Shown here in pieces: positions 27,299 to 34,837 of a DNA stretch of 64,000 nt. The DNA comes from Rhizobium sp. NFR07 (lineage in GTDB: Bacteria > Pseudomonadota > Alphaproteobacteria > Rhizobiales > Rhizobiaceae): contig NZ_FOKM01000005.1 in assembly GCF_900111905.1 (NCBI RefSeq), forward strand, positions 62,001 to 126,000, given 5' to 3'. Numbering within the stretch: position 1 is the first letter of the stretch; every line of letters starts with the position of its first letter. The notes beneath the pieces were generated by a model. The model had not been told where the DNA came from and searched no databases. It saw only the letters and a program-made list of their open reading frames with translations. A program made the position numbers and the translations under genes.

Positions 27299-27312
27299 CC
27301 TGGCTGCTTCTA

Positions 27313-28044
27313 GTGATGACGCTTCTCCTGAAGCCCCATCCCGTGGCCGTATTCATCGTCGTCTCCCGCCAATTGTGCAAGCGCCATCGGCTTGATGATC
27401 TTGATGGAATGACGTCCGACGCAGCCGAGCACGCCCTTGGCCGCGAGCTTGGTAATAGTGCGCGATACGGTTTCGATCGTCAGCCCGAGATAATCCGCCA
27501 TGTCCTGGCGGGTCATCGGCAGTTGAACCAGAGCCTGTGCAACGCCGGTGGCCGATGCTCGGCGCGCATGCTTGAGGAGGAAGGTGCAGAGACGTTCCTC
27601 GGCATTCTTGCAGGACAGCAGAACCATCTGGTCCTGCGCCGCCGCCATCTCGTCACAGACCCGCTCGAAGACCTGCGAGCGGAGTTCGTCCGATTCGGTG
27701 ACCGCGCCCTCGAAGGCGCGGCGCGTCAGGCGGCGGATCTTCGTCGGCACGATCGCTTCGGCGCCATAGAGATAATTGCCCTTCAACGACACGCCGACGA
27801 GATCGCCCTCGTAGACGAAGCCGGTGATGACGCGGCGACCATCGGATATGATCCGGAATATGCGCAGCGCACCTTCAGCCAGTTCGAACACATGCCTGGC
27901 ATCGTCACCTTCGAAAAACAGCGACTGGCCGGGCTGCAACTGTTCGGCCGGCTGGCGCGCGAAGAGGCCGGCGAGCGTCTCCGGTTCTTCTTCACGCAGA
28001 AGGTTTGCCGTATTGAGTTCGCGATTATAGCTGGTGAGAAACAT
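27313..28044 (-). CDS. fixK: FixK-like Crp/Fnr transcription regulator
   Basis: The 243-aa protein has an N-terminal cyclic-nucleotide-binding-fold sensor (about 25-140) and a C-terminal winged helix with the recognition helix TRQDMADYLGLTIETVSRTI, whose E-x-x-S-R signature predicts FNR/FixK-type TTGA-N6-TCAA targets. No N-terminal cysteine cluster for an iron-sulfur centre is present, which fits FixK rather than FnrN. It heads an operon with the hFixL-like kinase. Divergent promoter region contains a K-box-like repeat. Confidence 0.88.
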
Positions 28045-28129
28045 GCTCTGGCCCCCGTCATTCGATGGGGGCAGTTGACCCGCTGCGCGTAACGCGCGAA
28101 TGCTACGGGCGTAATAGACGGTTCGAATT

Positions 28130-28145
28130 GGTAACAGTTTGTAAC
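28130..28145 (-). promoter_or_regulatory. K-box-like direct repeat in the fixK promoter region
   Basis: Read on the minus strand this is GTTACA-AACT-GTTACC, about 90 to 100 bases upstream of the fixK start. From memory the FxkR-binding K-box in Rhizobium etli fixK promoters is GTTACA-N4-GTTACA; here one base differs. It sits 16 bases before the fxkR-like ATG, so it may serve both divergent genes. Confidence 0.6.
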
Positions 28146-28160
28146 GGCCCGGCCTGCTGA

Positions 28161-28892
28161 ATGTCTTTTGATCCAGCCCATGCGGCGCACATACTCGTCG
28201 TTGATGACGATCCCCGTATCCGCCAGATGCTCACCCGCTATTTCGAGGGAGAGGGATATCGGGTCACCACTGCCGGTGATGGCGTCGAGATGAACGTCGC
28301 CATGCGGCAGGATGGCTTCGACGCAGTCCTGCTCGATCTCTCCTTGCCGGGAGGGCGCGACGGGCTGGACCTTGCGCGCGATATCCGCGCCAGTTCCGAT
28401 ATCCCGATCATGATGCTGACCGGCCGCGACGATGTCGTCGATCGCATCATCGGCATCGAGATCGGCGCGGACGACTATATCGCCAAGCCCTTTCACCTGC
28501 GCGAAGTGCATGCCCGGCTGAAATCCATTCTCCGCCGCCGCCAGCCGGCGAATACAAAGCCGGCACAACAACAGACAGACGAGATCGTCGGCTTCGAGGG
28601 CTGGACGCTCAACACCTCGCGCCGCCAGCTTCTCGATCCGGGTGGACGCGAGGTCGAACTGACAACCGGTGAGTTCGATATGCTGGCCGCCTTCCTCAAC
28701 CATGCCGGCCGGGTGCTCACCCGCGATTTTCTCATGGACCTGACGCGCGGTCGCCAGATGGAAGCCTTCGATCGCACGATCGATGCGCAGATCGTCAGGC
28801 TCAGACGCAAGATCGAGGCGGATCCGCAGCATCCGCAGCTCATCAAGGCGGTGCGCGGCGTCGGCTACATCTTCACCGGCCGGATAGGCTGA
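28161..28892 (+). CDS. OmpR-family response regulator (FxkR-like)
   Basis: The 243-aa protein has a CheY receiver (HILVVDDDPRIRQ, phospho-acceptor aspartate in AVLLDLSLPG, GADDYIAKPF lysine) and a C-terminal OmpR-type winged helix (EVELTTGEFDMLAAF ... DRTIDAQIVRLRRKIE ... IKAVRGVGYIF). It is divergent from fixK-hFixL. By arrangement it matches FxkR, the regulator that links hFixL to fixK in Rhizobium etli in place of FixJ. Its final 28 bases overlap the convergent gene on the other strand. Confidence 0.88.
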   Translation: MSFDPAHAAHILVVDDDPRIRQMLTRYFEGEGYRVTTAGDGVEMNVAMRQDGFDAVLLDLSLPGGRDGLDLARDIRASSDIPIMMLTGRDDVVDRIIGIEIGADDYIAKPFHLREVHARLKSILRRRQPANTKPAQQQTDEIVGFEGWTLNTSRRQLLDPGGREVELTTGEFDMLAAFLNHAGRVLTRDFLMDLTRGRQMEAFDRTIDAQIVRLRRKIEADPQHPQLIKAVRGVGYIFTGRIG

Positions 28893-29359
28893 TCCGGATC
28901 GTCATCACCCTCGGTCGTCAAAATCAAACCGTGGTCCCAAGGACCGTGTTCCAGATAGTCGATCAGCGTCGCCCAGCTGGACGGGACGGCGGTCCAGACA
29001 TGCAGCAGGCTGCATCCTTGAGCGACCGCATAAGCCTTCGCAGCATCAAGAAGACCGCGCTCGATCTCCCGGCTGTCGAGAAGACCGACGGCGACAAGCA
29101 GCGGAACCTCCAGTTGGCGGCGGCGATCCCCCTCGCCCCTCACCGCGACATGGCAGATGCCACGGACATACCCCTCCCCGTCCTTGGCAACGAACCAGGC
29201 CTTGCGCAGATCCATCGAAGCCGTCAGCGCAGTCCAGTGGCCAAGCTCGAGGCCCGGGATTGCCCGCTCGACCAGCGCATAGGCACGGGACGTGTCACGG
29301 GAATTCATCCTGGAGATCTTGAACGCCATGCACCGGTCCACGTCGTATACCGTTGCCAT
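28865..29359 (-). CDS. Unassigned small protein, GNAT-like in outline
   Basis: The 164-aa protein begins MATVYDVDRCMAFKIS and has alternating strands and helices: ELGHWTALTASMDLRKAWFVAKDGEGYVRGICHVAVRG, then EVPLLVAVGLLDSREIERGLLDAAKAYAVAQGC. This outline resembles a GNAT acetyltransferase, but no acetyl-CoA P-loop motif (Q/RxxGxG/A) is visible, so the function is open. It is convergent and overlapping with the fxkR-like gene, and a perfect TTGA-N6-TCAA site lies about 50 bases upstream, suggesting low-oxygen control. It may belong to the FixK circuit. Confidence 0.65.
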   Translation of the reverse strand: MATVYDVDRCMAFKISRMNSRDTSRAYALVERAIPGLELGHWTALTASMDLRKAWFVAKDGEGYVRGICHVAVRGEGDRRRQLEVPLLVAVGLLDSREIERGLLDAAKAYAVAQGCSLLHVWTAVPSSWATLIDYLEHGPWDHGLILTTEGDDDPDQPIRPVKM

Positions 29360-29406
29360 CGCCGACAATCGATCGGACGATGTTGCACGCGGCAGGCCGG
29401 CAGGCT

Positions 29407-29420
29407 TTGACGCCGGTCAA
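29407..29420. promoter_or_regulatory. Candidate FixK/FNR site upstream of the GNAT-like gene
   Basis: TTGACGCCGGTCAA is a perfect inverted repeat TTGA-N6-TCAA, the general FNR/FixK half-site spacing. It lies 48-61 bases before the ATG at 29359 and overlaps the stop end of the DUF2937 gene. Proximity to the fixK-like gene makes it plausible. Confidence 0.45.
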
Positions 29421-30001
29421 TGACGGGCTTTTGGGTAAGGCTCGGAAAATACCTGACGTCCGGCGCTCGTTGCCACCCTTGGCGTGGCGCGACCGCGGGA
29501 TCTGCCGCCGATCACGGCAATGGCCCGCAGGACGACAACGAGAATAACGGCCACCATCAGGCCAACGACGGCGCCGAGCATTGCCCAAACCAGGCCTGCA
29601 ACGCTTACCGGCACACCCGGCACGAAATCCCGCCACGCATTGGCCAGGGTCGCAGCATCCGGGCTTCGGGCGATGATCAGCGGCCTCAGGATGGGCGACG
29701 CGGATGTCAGGTGGAGAAGCTGATCGGACAGGTCCTCGTTGCGATCGAATGCCTGGCGCATCGAATCGCCCTGGCTGCGCAGGAACTGTTCGGGCGAGAC
29801 GGCATAGATGTTGAGCGCTGCCTGCCGCTCCAGCCCGTTGTGATTGGCCTGTTCGTCGAAATTCTGGATGATCGTCGTCAGCTCGTCGATCGCGCCGCCG
29901 AGGCGCTGGCGGTATTGCTGAGCCAGTTCCGGCGCCTGCGAAAACGTCACACCGCCGGCGATAGCCACCAGCAAAATCAGAACTCGACGAAGAAGACGCA
30001 T
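29417..30001 (-). CDS. DUF2937 family membrane protein
   Basis: The 194-aa protein starts with a hydrophobic segment (MRLLRRVLILLVAIAGGVTFS), then a polar helical domain (APELAQQYRQRLGGAIDELTTI), and a second membrane segment (about residues 138-168). This layout matches DUF2937, an uncharacterised envelope family. I start at ATG 30001, where GAGG sits six bases upstream. It ends inside the FixK-like site. Confidence 0.75.
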   Translation of the reverse strand: MRLLRRVLILLVAIAGGVTFSQAPELAQQYRQRLGGAIDELTTIIQNFDEQANHNGLERQAALNIYAVSPEQFLRSQGDSMRQAFDRNEDLSDQLLHLTSASPILRPLIIARSPDAATLANAWRDFVPGVPVSVAGLVWAMLGAVVGLMVAVILVVVLRAIAVIGGRSRGRATPRVATSAGRQVFSEPYPKARH

Positions 30002-30098
30002 GCCGGACCTCGGTTGATACCGGTGGGTCAACGGCGAAGAATCGTAAAGGTTGCAACGCAGCACCGGTAAAAACCACCGGCAAAGAGGCAGAGGGCCG

Positions 30099-31328
30099 TC
30101 AGGCGTGAGACTTGGTTGCCTTCACATGCTCCATCCGGAAGCCCATGCCCATCAGCCGGCCGGCCAGGTGGGCAAGCACCGGCCAGCGGGCAATACCGCG
30201 GATAAAGGCCGGCGGACCCTTGCGCTTCTGGTCGTCCCCCTTATCCTTGCGGCGACTGCTGCGCATCATCAGCTGCATCTTCTGCGTTGCCTTGGTCGGG
30301 AAACTGCGGCGCTTCTCGACCGCCGCCAGATCGGCATCCGCCAGACGACCTTCCCGGAGGGGGGCTGCCAGAATGTTTGCCGTAGCAACCGCATCCTGAA
30401 TGGCGAGGTTGACGCCGACACCGCCGATAGGCGACATCGCGTGGGCTGCGTCACCGATACAGATCAGGCCCGGCCGCCACCATTGAGCCAGCCGATCGAT
30501 GCGGACAGTGAGCAGGCTCGTATCGTCGAATGAGCGCAGTTCCTCGACACGATCGGCCGGAAGCGGCGAGACGTCAGCCACCATCTTCCGGAACGCCTCG
30601 ATGCCCTGGCTCTTGATCTCCGCGAATGTGGTCTTGCGGATCACCAAACCGCACTGCCAATACTCACCGCGATCGATCAGCACGAAACCCTGGCGCGGGC
30701 CGGCATGGCCCATCACCTCGTTCGGATCCCCCACCTGCTTGGAAAGCTTCATCCAGACCACTTCACTTGGCACGCCAAAACTCTCGATGGTCAGCCCGGC
30801 CTTGGTCCGCACGATCGAATTGCGACCGTCCGCGCCCACCACGAGCTCGGCGTCGATATCGATCTCGCGCTCCGGAGTGCGGACGGACAGGCCAATGACC
30901 CTGCCATTTCGTTCCCTGATTTCCGTCACCTCGGCCTGCATGATTAGCCGGAAATTCGGATAGCGGCTCGCCTGCGCTGCCAGGAAATTGAGAAAATCCC
31001 ATTGCGGCATGAAAGCGATAAAGCGGTTCTTCACCGGCAGTTTCGAGAAGTCGGCAATGGTGACCGTGCGCCCATCCATCTCGGCCGAAAGCTTTTCAGC
31101 GCGGGTATGCGGCAGCGCCAGAAAATCGTCCATCAGCCCCAGTTCCTCGATGACCTGAAGGGTAGACGGATGGATGGTATCGCCGCGAAAATCGCGCAGG
31201 AAATCCGCATGCTTTTCAACGACGGTCACGTCAACGCCGGCACGTGCGAGGAGAAAGCCCAGCATCAGACCGGCGGGGCCGGCACCGGCAACGACGCAAG
31301 TCGTTTTGATCGTCTCGTTTTCGCTCAT
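30099..31328 (-). CDS. FAD-dependent monooxygenase (PHBH/UbiH-type)
   Basis: The 409-aa flavoprotein has the N-terminal FAD motif CVVAGAGPAGLMLGFLLARAG, a central DG motif ELVVGADGRNSIVR and the GD motif LICIGDAAHAMSPIGGVGVNLAIQDA, the three signatures of class A flavin monooxygenases. Aromatic or polyketide-like substrates are typical. It has a Lys/Arg-rich stretch around residues 345-370 and no membrane segments. Upstream neighbour dxr is divergent, so context does not reveal the substrate. Confidence 0.88.
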   Translation of the reverse strand: MSENETIKTTCVVAGAGPAGLMLGFLLARAGVDVTVVEKHADFLRDFRGDTIHPSTLQVIEELGLMDDFLALPHTRAEKLSAEMDGRTVTIADFSKLPVKNRFIAFMPQWDFLNFLAAQASRYPNFRLIMQAEVTEIRERNGRVIGLSVRTPEREIDIDAELVVGADGRNSIVRTKAGLTIESFGVPSEVVWMKLSKQVGDPNEVMGHAGPRQGFVLIDRGEYWQCGLVIRKTTFAEIKSQGIEAFRKMVADVSPLPADRVEELRSFDDTSLLTVRIDRLAQWWRPGLICIGDAAHAMSPIGGVGVNLAIQDAVATANILAAPLREGRLADADLAAVEKRRSFPTKATQKMQLMMRSSRRKDKGDDQKRKGPPAFIRGIARWPVLAHLAGRLMGMGFRMEHVKATKSHA

Positions 31329-31445
31329 TGCACCATTTCGCTCCCATTTCGGCCGAGATCAAGCCGCAGATGGTCGCATTCGGCAGCAATACCGCTGGAC
31401 TTGTGGCCGGCGGCATTCACTTGTAGACCAGCGGCAATTGGTTGA

Positions 31446-32645
31446 ATGGATCATCGCATGGCAGAAATCGGACGGCGTCGCATCAGTGTTCTTGGCTCGA
31501 CCGGATCGATCGGCGTCAACACACTCGACGTCCTGCAGCAGCTCGGCGGACGTGAAGCCTTCGATGTGGTTGCGGTGACCGGCCACAGCAATGTCGCGCT
31601 TCTTGCGGAACAGGCAAAGGCTTTTAGCGCCGGTTTTGCGGTGACCGCGGATGAAAACCAGTACGCGGCCCTCAAGGAGGCGCTTGCCGGAAGCGGTATA
31701 GAAGTCGCGGCCGGCCGCGAGGCGCTTGTCGAGGCGGGCCAGCGCGACGCCGACTGGGTCATGGCGGCCATTGTCGGCACCGCCGGTCTTGCCCCCACGC
31801 TGGCGGCAGCCGAGCGCGGTGCCGATATCGCTCTTGCCAACAAGGAATGCCTGGTTTCGGCCGGTGACCTGTTTGTCAAGGCGGTTGCCGAGGGTGGCGG
31901 ACGGCTCATCCCGGTCGACAGCGAACACAGTGCCATCTTCCAGTCCCTGGAGGACGACCAGCACCACGCCGTCGAACGCATCGTGCTCACCGCTTCAGGC
32001 GGACCCTTCCGCACCTGGTCGCGCGAACAGATGGCCGGCGTGACGGCGGATATCGCCCGCGCCCATCCCAATTGGTCGATGGGCCTGAAGATCTCGATCG
32101 GCAGCGCCTCGATGTTCAACAAGGCGCTCGAGATGATCGAGGCGAAGCACCTGTTCGACGTGCGGCCGGATCAGATCGAAGTCATCGTCCATCCGCAGTC
32201 GATCATCCATTCGATGGTCGGTTATACCGACGGTTCCGTGCTGGCGCAGCTCGGCTGCCCCGACATGCGCACCGCGATCGGCTATTCGCTGACCTATCCC
32301 GACCGGCCGAAGCTCGACGTCGAGCGACTGGACTTCGCCAAGCTCGCAAGGCTGGATTTTGAGGCACCGGACGAGGTTCGCTTCCCGGCGCTGCGGCTCG
32401 CCCGCACCGCCATGCAACGCGGCGGCGTCCAGGGCGCCGTCATGAACGCCGCCGAAGAGGTTTCCTTCCATGCCTTCTGCGACGGCCGCATCGGCTTCCT
32501 GCAGATGGCCGACATCGCCGAACAGGTGATGGAGGAGATGACGGGTTACGGCGCCGCTGTGACGATGGACGACGTCTTCGCTGCCGACGCCGAGGCACGC
32601 CGCCGCGCGGCCGATGCGATTGTCGTCAAGGAAATGGCCGCATAA
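31446..32645 (+). CDS. dxr: 1-deoxy-D-xylulose 5-phosphate reductoisomerase
   Basis: The 399-aa enzyme converts DXP to MEP with NADPH in the non-mevalonate isoprenoid pathway. The NADPH motif is VLGSTGSIGVNTLDVL, metal/substrate ligands include PVDSEHSAIFQ and the ASGGPFRTW loop, and the C-terminal part has IIHSMVGYTDGSVLAQLG. Neither the ATG at 31446 nor the one at 31458 has a good ribosome site; the longer start is listed. The intergenic region downstream holds a rhizobial palindromic repeat. Confidence 0.95.
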   Translation: MDHRMAEIGRRRISVLGSTGSIGVNTLDVLQQLGGREAFDVVAVTGHSNVALLAEQAKAFSAGFAVTADENQYAALKEALAGSGIEVAAGREALVEAGQRDADWVMAAIVGTAGLAPTLAAAERGADIALANKECLVSAGDLFVKAVAEGGGRLIPVDSEHSAIFQSLEDDQHHAVERIVLTASGGPFRTWSREQMAGVTADIARAHPNWSMGLKISIGSASMFNKALEMIEAKHLFDVRPDQIEVIVHPQSIIHSMVGYTDGSVLAQLGCPDMRTAIGYSLTYPDRPKLDVERLDFAKLARLDFEAPDEVRFPALRLARTAMQRGGVQGAVMNAAEEVSFHAFCDGRIGFLQMADIAEQVMEEMTGYGAAVTMDDVFAADAEARRRAADAIVVKEMAA

Positions 32646-32661
32646 GCGGCCGGCCCTATTT

Positions 32662-32794
32662 CCTCATTCCTGTGCTTGTCACAGAAATCCAGCCACGGCG
32701 CGTCTGCGCTGTGAATGGCTCGTTCTCAACCAAGCTTTTTCAGCCCAAGGACTTGGGCTGGCTGGATCCCTGTGACAAGCACAGGGATGAGGAG
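32662..32794. repeat. RIME-like palindromic intergenic element
   Basis: Two arms, TCATTCCTGTGCTTGTCACA (from 32664) and TGTGACAAGCACAGGGATGA (to 32790), form a long imperfect inverted repeat around 60 bases that include a perfect CAGCCCAAG/CTTGGGCTG hairpin. The arms match what I remember of the Rhizobium RIME1 repeat. It lies between the convergent genes dxr and hemA and could also end both transcripts. Confidence 0.7.
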
Positions 32795-32810
32795 AATGTG
32801 TAGATGCTGA

Positions 32811-34025
32811 TTACGCCACGTGCCGGGCGAGCGCGCAGCGCGACCAGAGCTGATGCAGCGAAGCGACCAGATGCTCGATATCGGCATCCGTATGCAGCGG
32901 CGTCGGGGTGATGCGCAGGCGCTCGGTCTTGCGCGGCACGGTCGGGTAGTTGATCGGCTGCACATAGACGTTGCAGGTGTCGAGCAGGATATCCGAGATC
33001 CATTTGCACTTGGCCGCATCGCCGACCATGACCGGCACGATATGGCTCGGGTTCGGCATATGCGGAATGCCCTGGCGATCGAGCAGGCCGCGCAGCTTGC
33101 GCACCCGTTCCTGGTGGCGCGCGCGCTCCAGCTGGCTGACCTTGAGGTGCTTGATCGAGGCGACGGCACCGGCCGCGATCGCCGGCGGGATCGCCGTCGT
33201 GAAGATGAAGCCGGAAGAGAACGAGCGGATGAAATCGCAGAGCGCTGTGGATGCGGCGATATAACCGCCCATGACGCCGAATGCCTTGCCGAGCGTGCCT
33301 TCGATGATCGTCAGGCGATCCATCAGGCCTTCGCGCTCGGCAATGCCGCCGCCGCGCGGGCCGTACATGCCGACGGCATGAACTTCATCGAGATAGGTCA
33401 TCGCGCCATACTTGTCGGCGAGATCACAGATTTCCTTAATCGGTGCGATATCGCCATCCATCGAATAGACGCTCTCGAATGCGATCAGCTTCGGCGCCTT
33501 CGGATCGGCGGCAGCGAGCTTCGCTTCGAGGTCTTCGAGGTCGTTATGCTTCCAGATCACCCGGTCGCATTTCGCATAGCGGATGCCTTCGATCATCGAC
33601 GCGTGGTTTAGCGCATCGGAGAAGATGATGAGGCCGGGGATCTTCTGGCCGAGCGTACCGAGCGTTGCCCAGTTCGAAATGTAGCCGGAGGTGAAGACCA
33701 GCGCCGATTCCTTGCCGTGCAGGTCGGCGAGTTCGCGCTCGAGAAGAACGTGGTAGTGCGTGGTGCCAGAAATATTCCGGGTGCCTCCCGCACCCGCGCC
33801 ACAGTGATCGATGGCTTCGTGCATCGCCTGCAGCACGGCGGGGTGCTGGCCCATGCCGAGATAATCGTTGGAACACCAGACGGTTACTTCCTTGGTGCCG
33901 TCAGGGGTATGATGGGTCGCACGGGGAAACTGGCCACGCTGGCGCTCGAGGTCGGCGAACACACGATATCGGCCCTCTTGATGGAGACCATCCAGCTCGC
34001 TCTTGAAAAATGCCTCGAAATCCAT
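32811..34025 (-). CDS. hemA: 5-aminolevulinate synthase
   Basis: This 404-aa PLP enzyme condenses glycine with succinyl-CoA, the first step of heme synthesis by the C4 pathway used in alphaproteobacteria. The catalytic lysine lies in [16 protein letters not shown], with [12 protein letters not shown] as motif [12 protein letters not shown] and [21 protein letters not shown] upstream. Start is [14 protein letters not shown]. The 374 bases upstream have no gene but hold a candidate FixK/FNR site and an Irr-like inverted repeat. Low-oxygen control of hemA by FixK is documented in Bradyrhizobium. Confidence 0.96.
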   Translation of the reverse strand: MDFEAFFKSELDGLHQEGRYRVFADLERQRGQFPRATHHTPDGTKEVTVWCSNDYLGMGQHPAVLQAMHEAIDHCGAGAGGTRNISGTTHYHVLLERELADLHGKESALVFTSGYISNWATLGTLGQKIPGLIIFSDALNHASMIEGIRYAKCDRVIWKHNDLEDLEAKLAAADPKAPKLIAFESVYSMDGDIAPIKEICDLADKYGAMTYLDEVHAVGMYGPRGGGIAEREGLMDRLTIIEGTLGKAFGVMGGYIAASTALCDFIRSFSSGFIFTTAIPPAIAAGAVASIKHLKVSQLERARHQERVRKLRGLLDRQGIPHMPNPSHIVPVMVGDAAKCKWISDILLDTCNVYVQPINYPTVPRKTERLRITPTPLHTDADIEHLVASLHQLWSRCALARHVA

Positions 34026-34125
34026 GCCAACACTCCAGAACCTGCGCAGTTTTTTGGCTCTTTGCCGCGCTCTTAGTCAACTCGAAAGAGATGATTTGAA
34101 CCTGCCTGCGGCAAATGGCCCATTT

Positions 34126-34142
34126 TTTTGAATTATTCCAAT
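34126..34142. promoter_or_regulatory. Irr/ICE-like inverted repeat upstream of hemA
   Basis: TTTTGAATTATTCCAAT resembles the Irr iron-control element (TTTAGAA-N3-TTCTAAA from memory) at 11 of 14 specified positions. It lies 101-117 bases before the hemA ATG. By-eye match only. Confidence 0.35.
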
Positions 34143-34173
34143 CCAAATCCTAACGCTACCCAAAATGTGAAGA

Positions 34174-34187
34174 TTGACGCACATCAA
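34174..34187. promoter_or_regulatory. Candidate FixK/FNR site upstream of hemA
   Basis: TTGACGCACATCAA fits TTGA-N6-TCAA exactly and the longer anaerobox TTGAT-N4-ATCAA with one mismatch. It lies 149-162 bases before the hemA start codon, so it would suit activation only if the transcript leader is about 110 bases long. Confidence 0.5.
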
Positions 34188-34399
34188 GTATAGGCGAAAA
34201 AGCCGTATCCCATGAGATTGTAACGCATAATCAATCTGCAACCCCAGGAAGACTACACCTGAAACGACCATCGGAGATCGGAATAAAATCATATCGCCTG
34301 ATATGGACTCTTGAAGGCCGAGAACTATTGTTCCCACCATTCGCTCCCGTTGCCGCAGGCAACAATCGGGGCGCAGCAGTGTGAAGGCTGGAGGAAGCC

Positions 34400-34663
34400 A
34401 TGAAGAAAGTAATAATGTTAGTGCTCTTTGGCGCGTCGCTCGCAGGCTGCACCGCCACGGAAAAAGGCGCCGGCATCGGCGCAGCATCGGGCGCCATCAT
34501 CGGCGGCGCTGTGACCGGCAATGTCCGCGGCGCAGCCGTGGGCGCCGCAATCGGCGGCGTATCGGGTGCCGTGATCGGCAATGTCTCCGAACAGCCGGGC
34601 CAGTGCTACTATCGTGACCGCTACGGCCGTCGTTATATCGACGATTGCCCGCGCCGTTACTGA
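34400..34663 (+). CDS. Glycine-zipper outer membrane lipoprotein
   Basis: The 87-aa protein has a lipoprotein signal (MKKVIMLVLFGASLAGC) and a glycine-zipper core of repeated GxxxG-type steps (GAGIGAASGAIIGGAVTG, GAAVGAAIGGVSGAVIG), followed by an Arg/Tyr-rich tail. Such small lipoproteins insert in the envelope and are often stress-related; no enzymatic role is expected. Ribosome site GGAGGAAGCC precedes the ATG, and a strong terminator follows the stop. Confidence 0.88.
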   Translation: MKKVIMLVLFGASLAGCTATEKGAGIGAASGAIIGGAVTGNVRGAAVGAAIGGVSGAVIGNVSEQPGQCYYRDRYGRRYIDDCPRRY

Positions 34664-34691
34664 TACCCGATCAGTTCCATCGACTATTGTG

Positions 34692-34718
34692 GCCCCGAAG
34701 CACGCTTCGGGGCTTTTT
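34692..34718 (+). terminator. Intrinsic terminator after the lipoprotein gene
   Basis: GCCCCGAAG (34692-34700) pairs with CTTCGGGGC (34705-34713), four-base loop, then TTTTT. Confidence 0.9.
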
Positions 34719-34837
34719 ATTTCACCAAATGATCATGCATACGACATCAAGGGTACCCCTTGTGGTATTTTGCGGGTACAGAAGTTCTCGACGGCCATGA
34801 GGGTCTGACCGATCAGTTGCAATAATTAAGTCTGCGT

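Larger units (their letters stand above)
34026..34399. other. 374-bp gene-free region between hemA and the glycine-zipper lipoprotein gene
   Basis: This divergent intergenic region is the longest without a gene. It is AT-richer than average and holds the Irr-like repeat, the FixK-like site, and an inverted repeat AGATTG...CAATCT (34213-34235). No start codon with a ribosome site was found for another gene on either strand. Confidence 0.7.
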
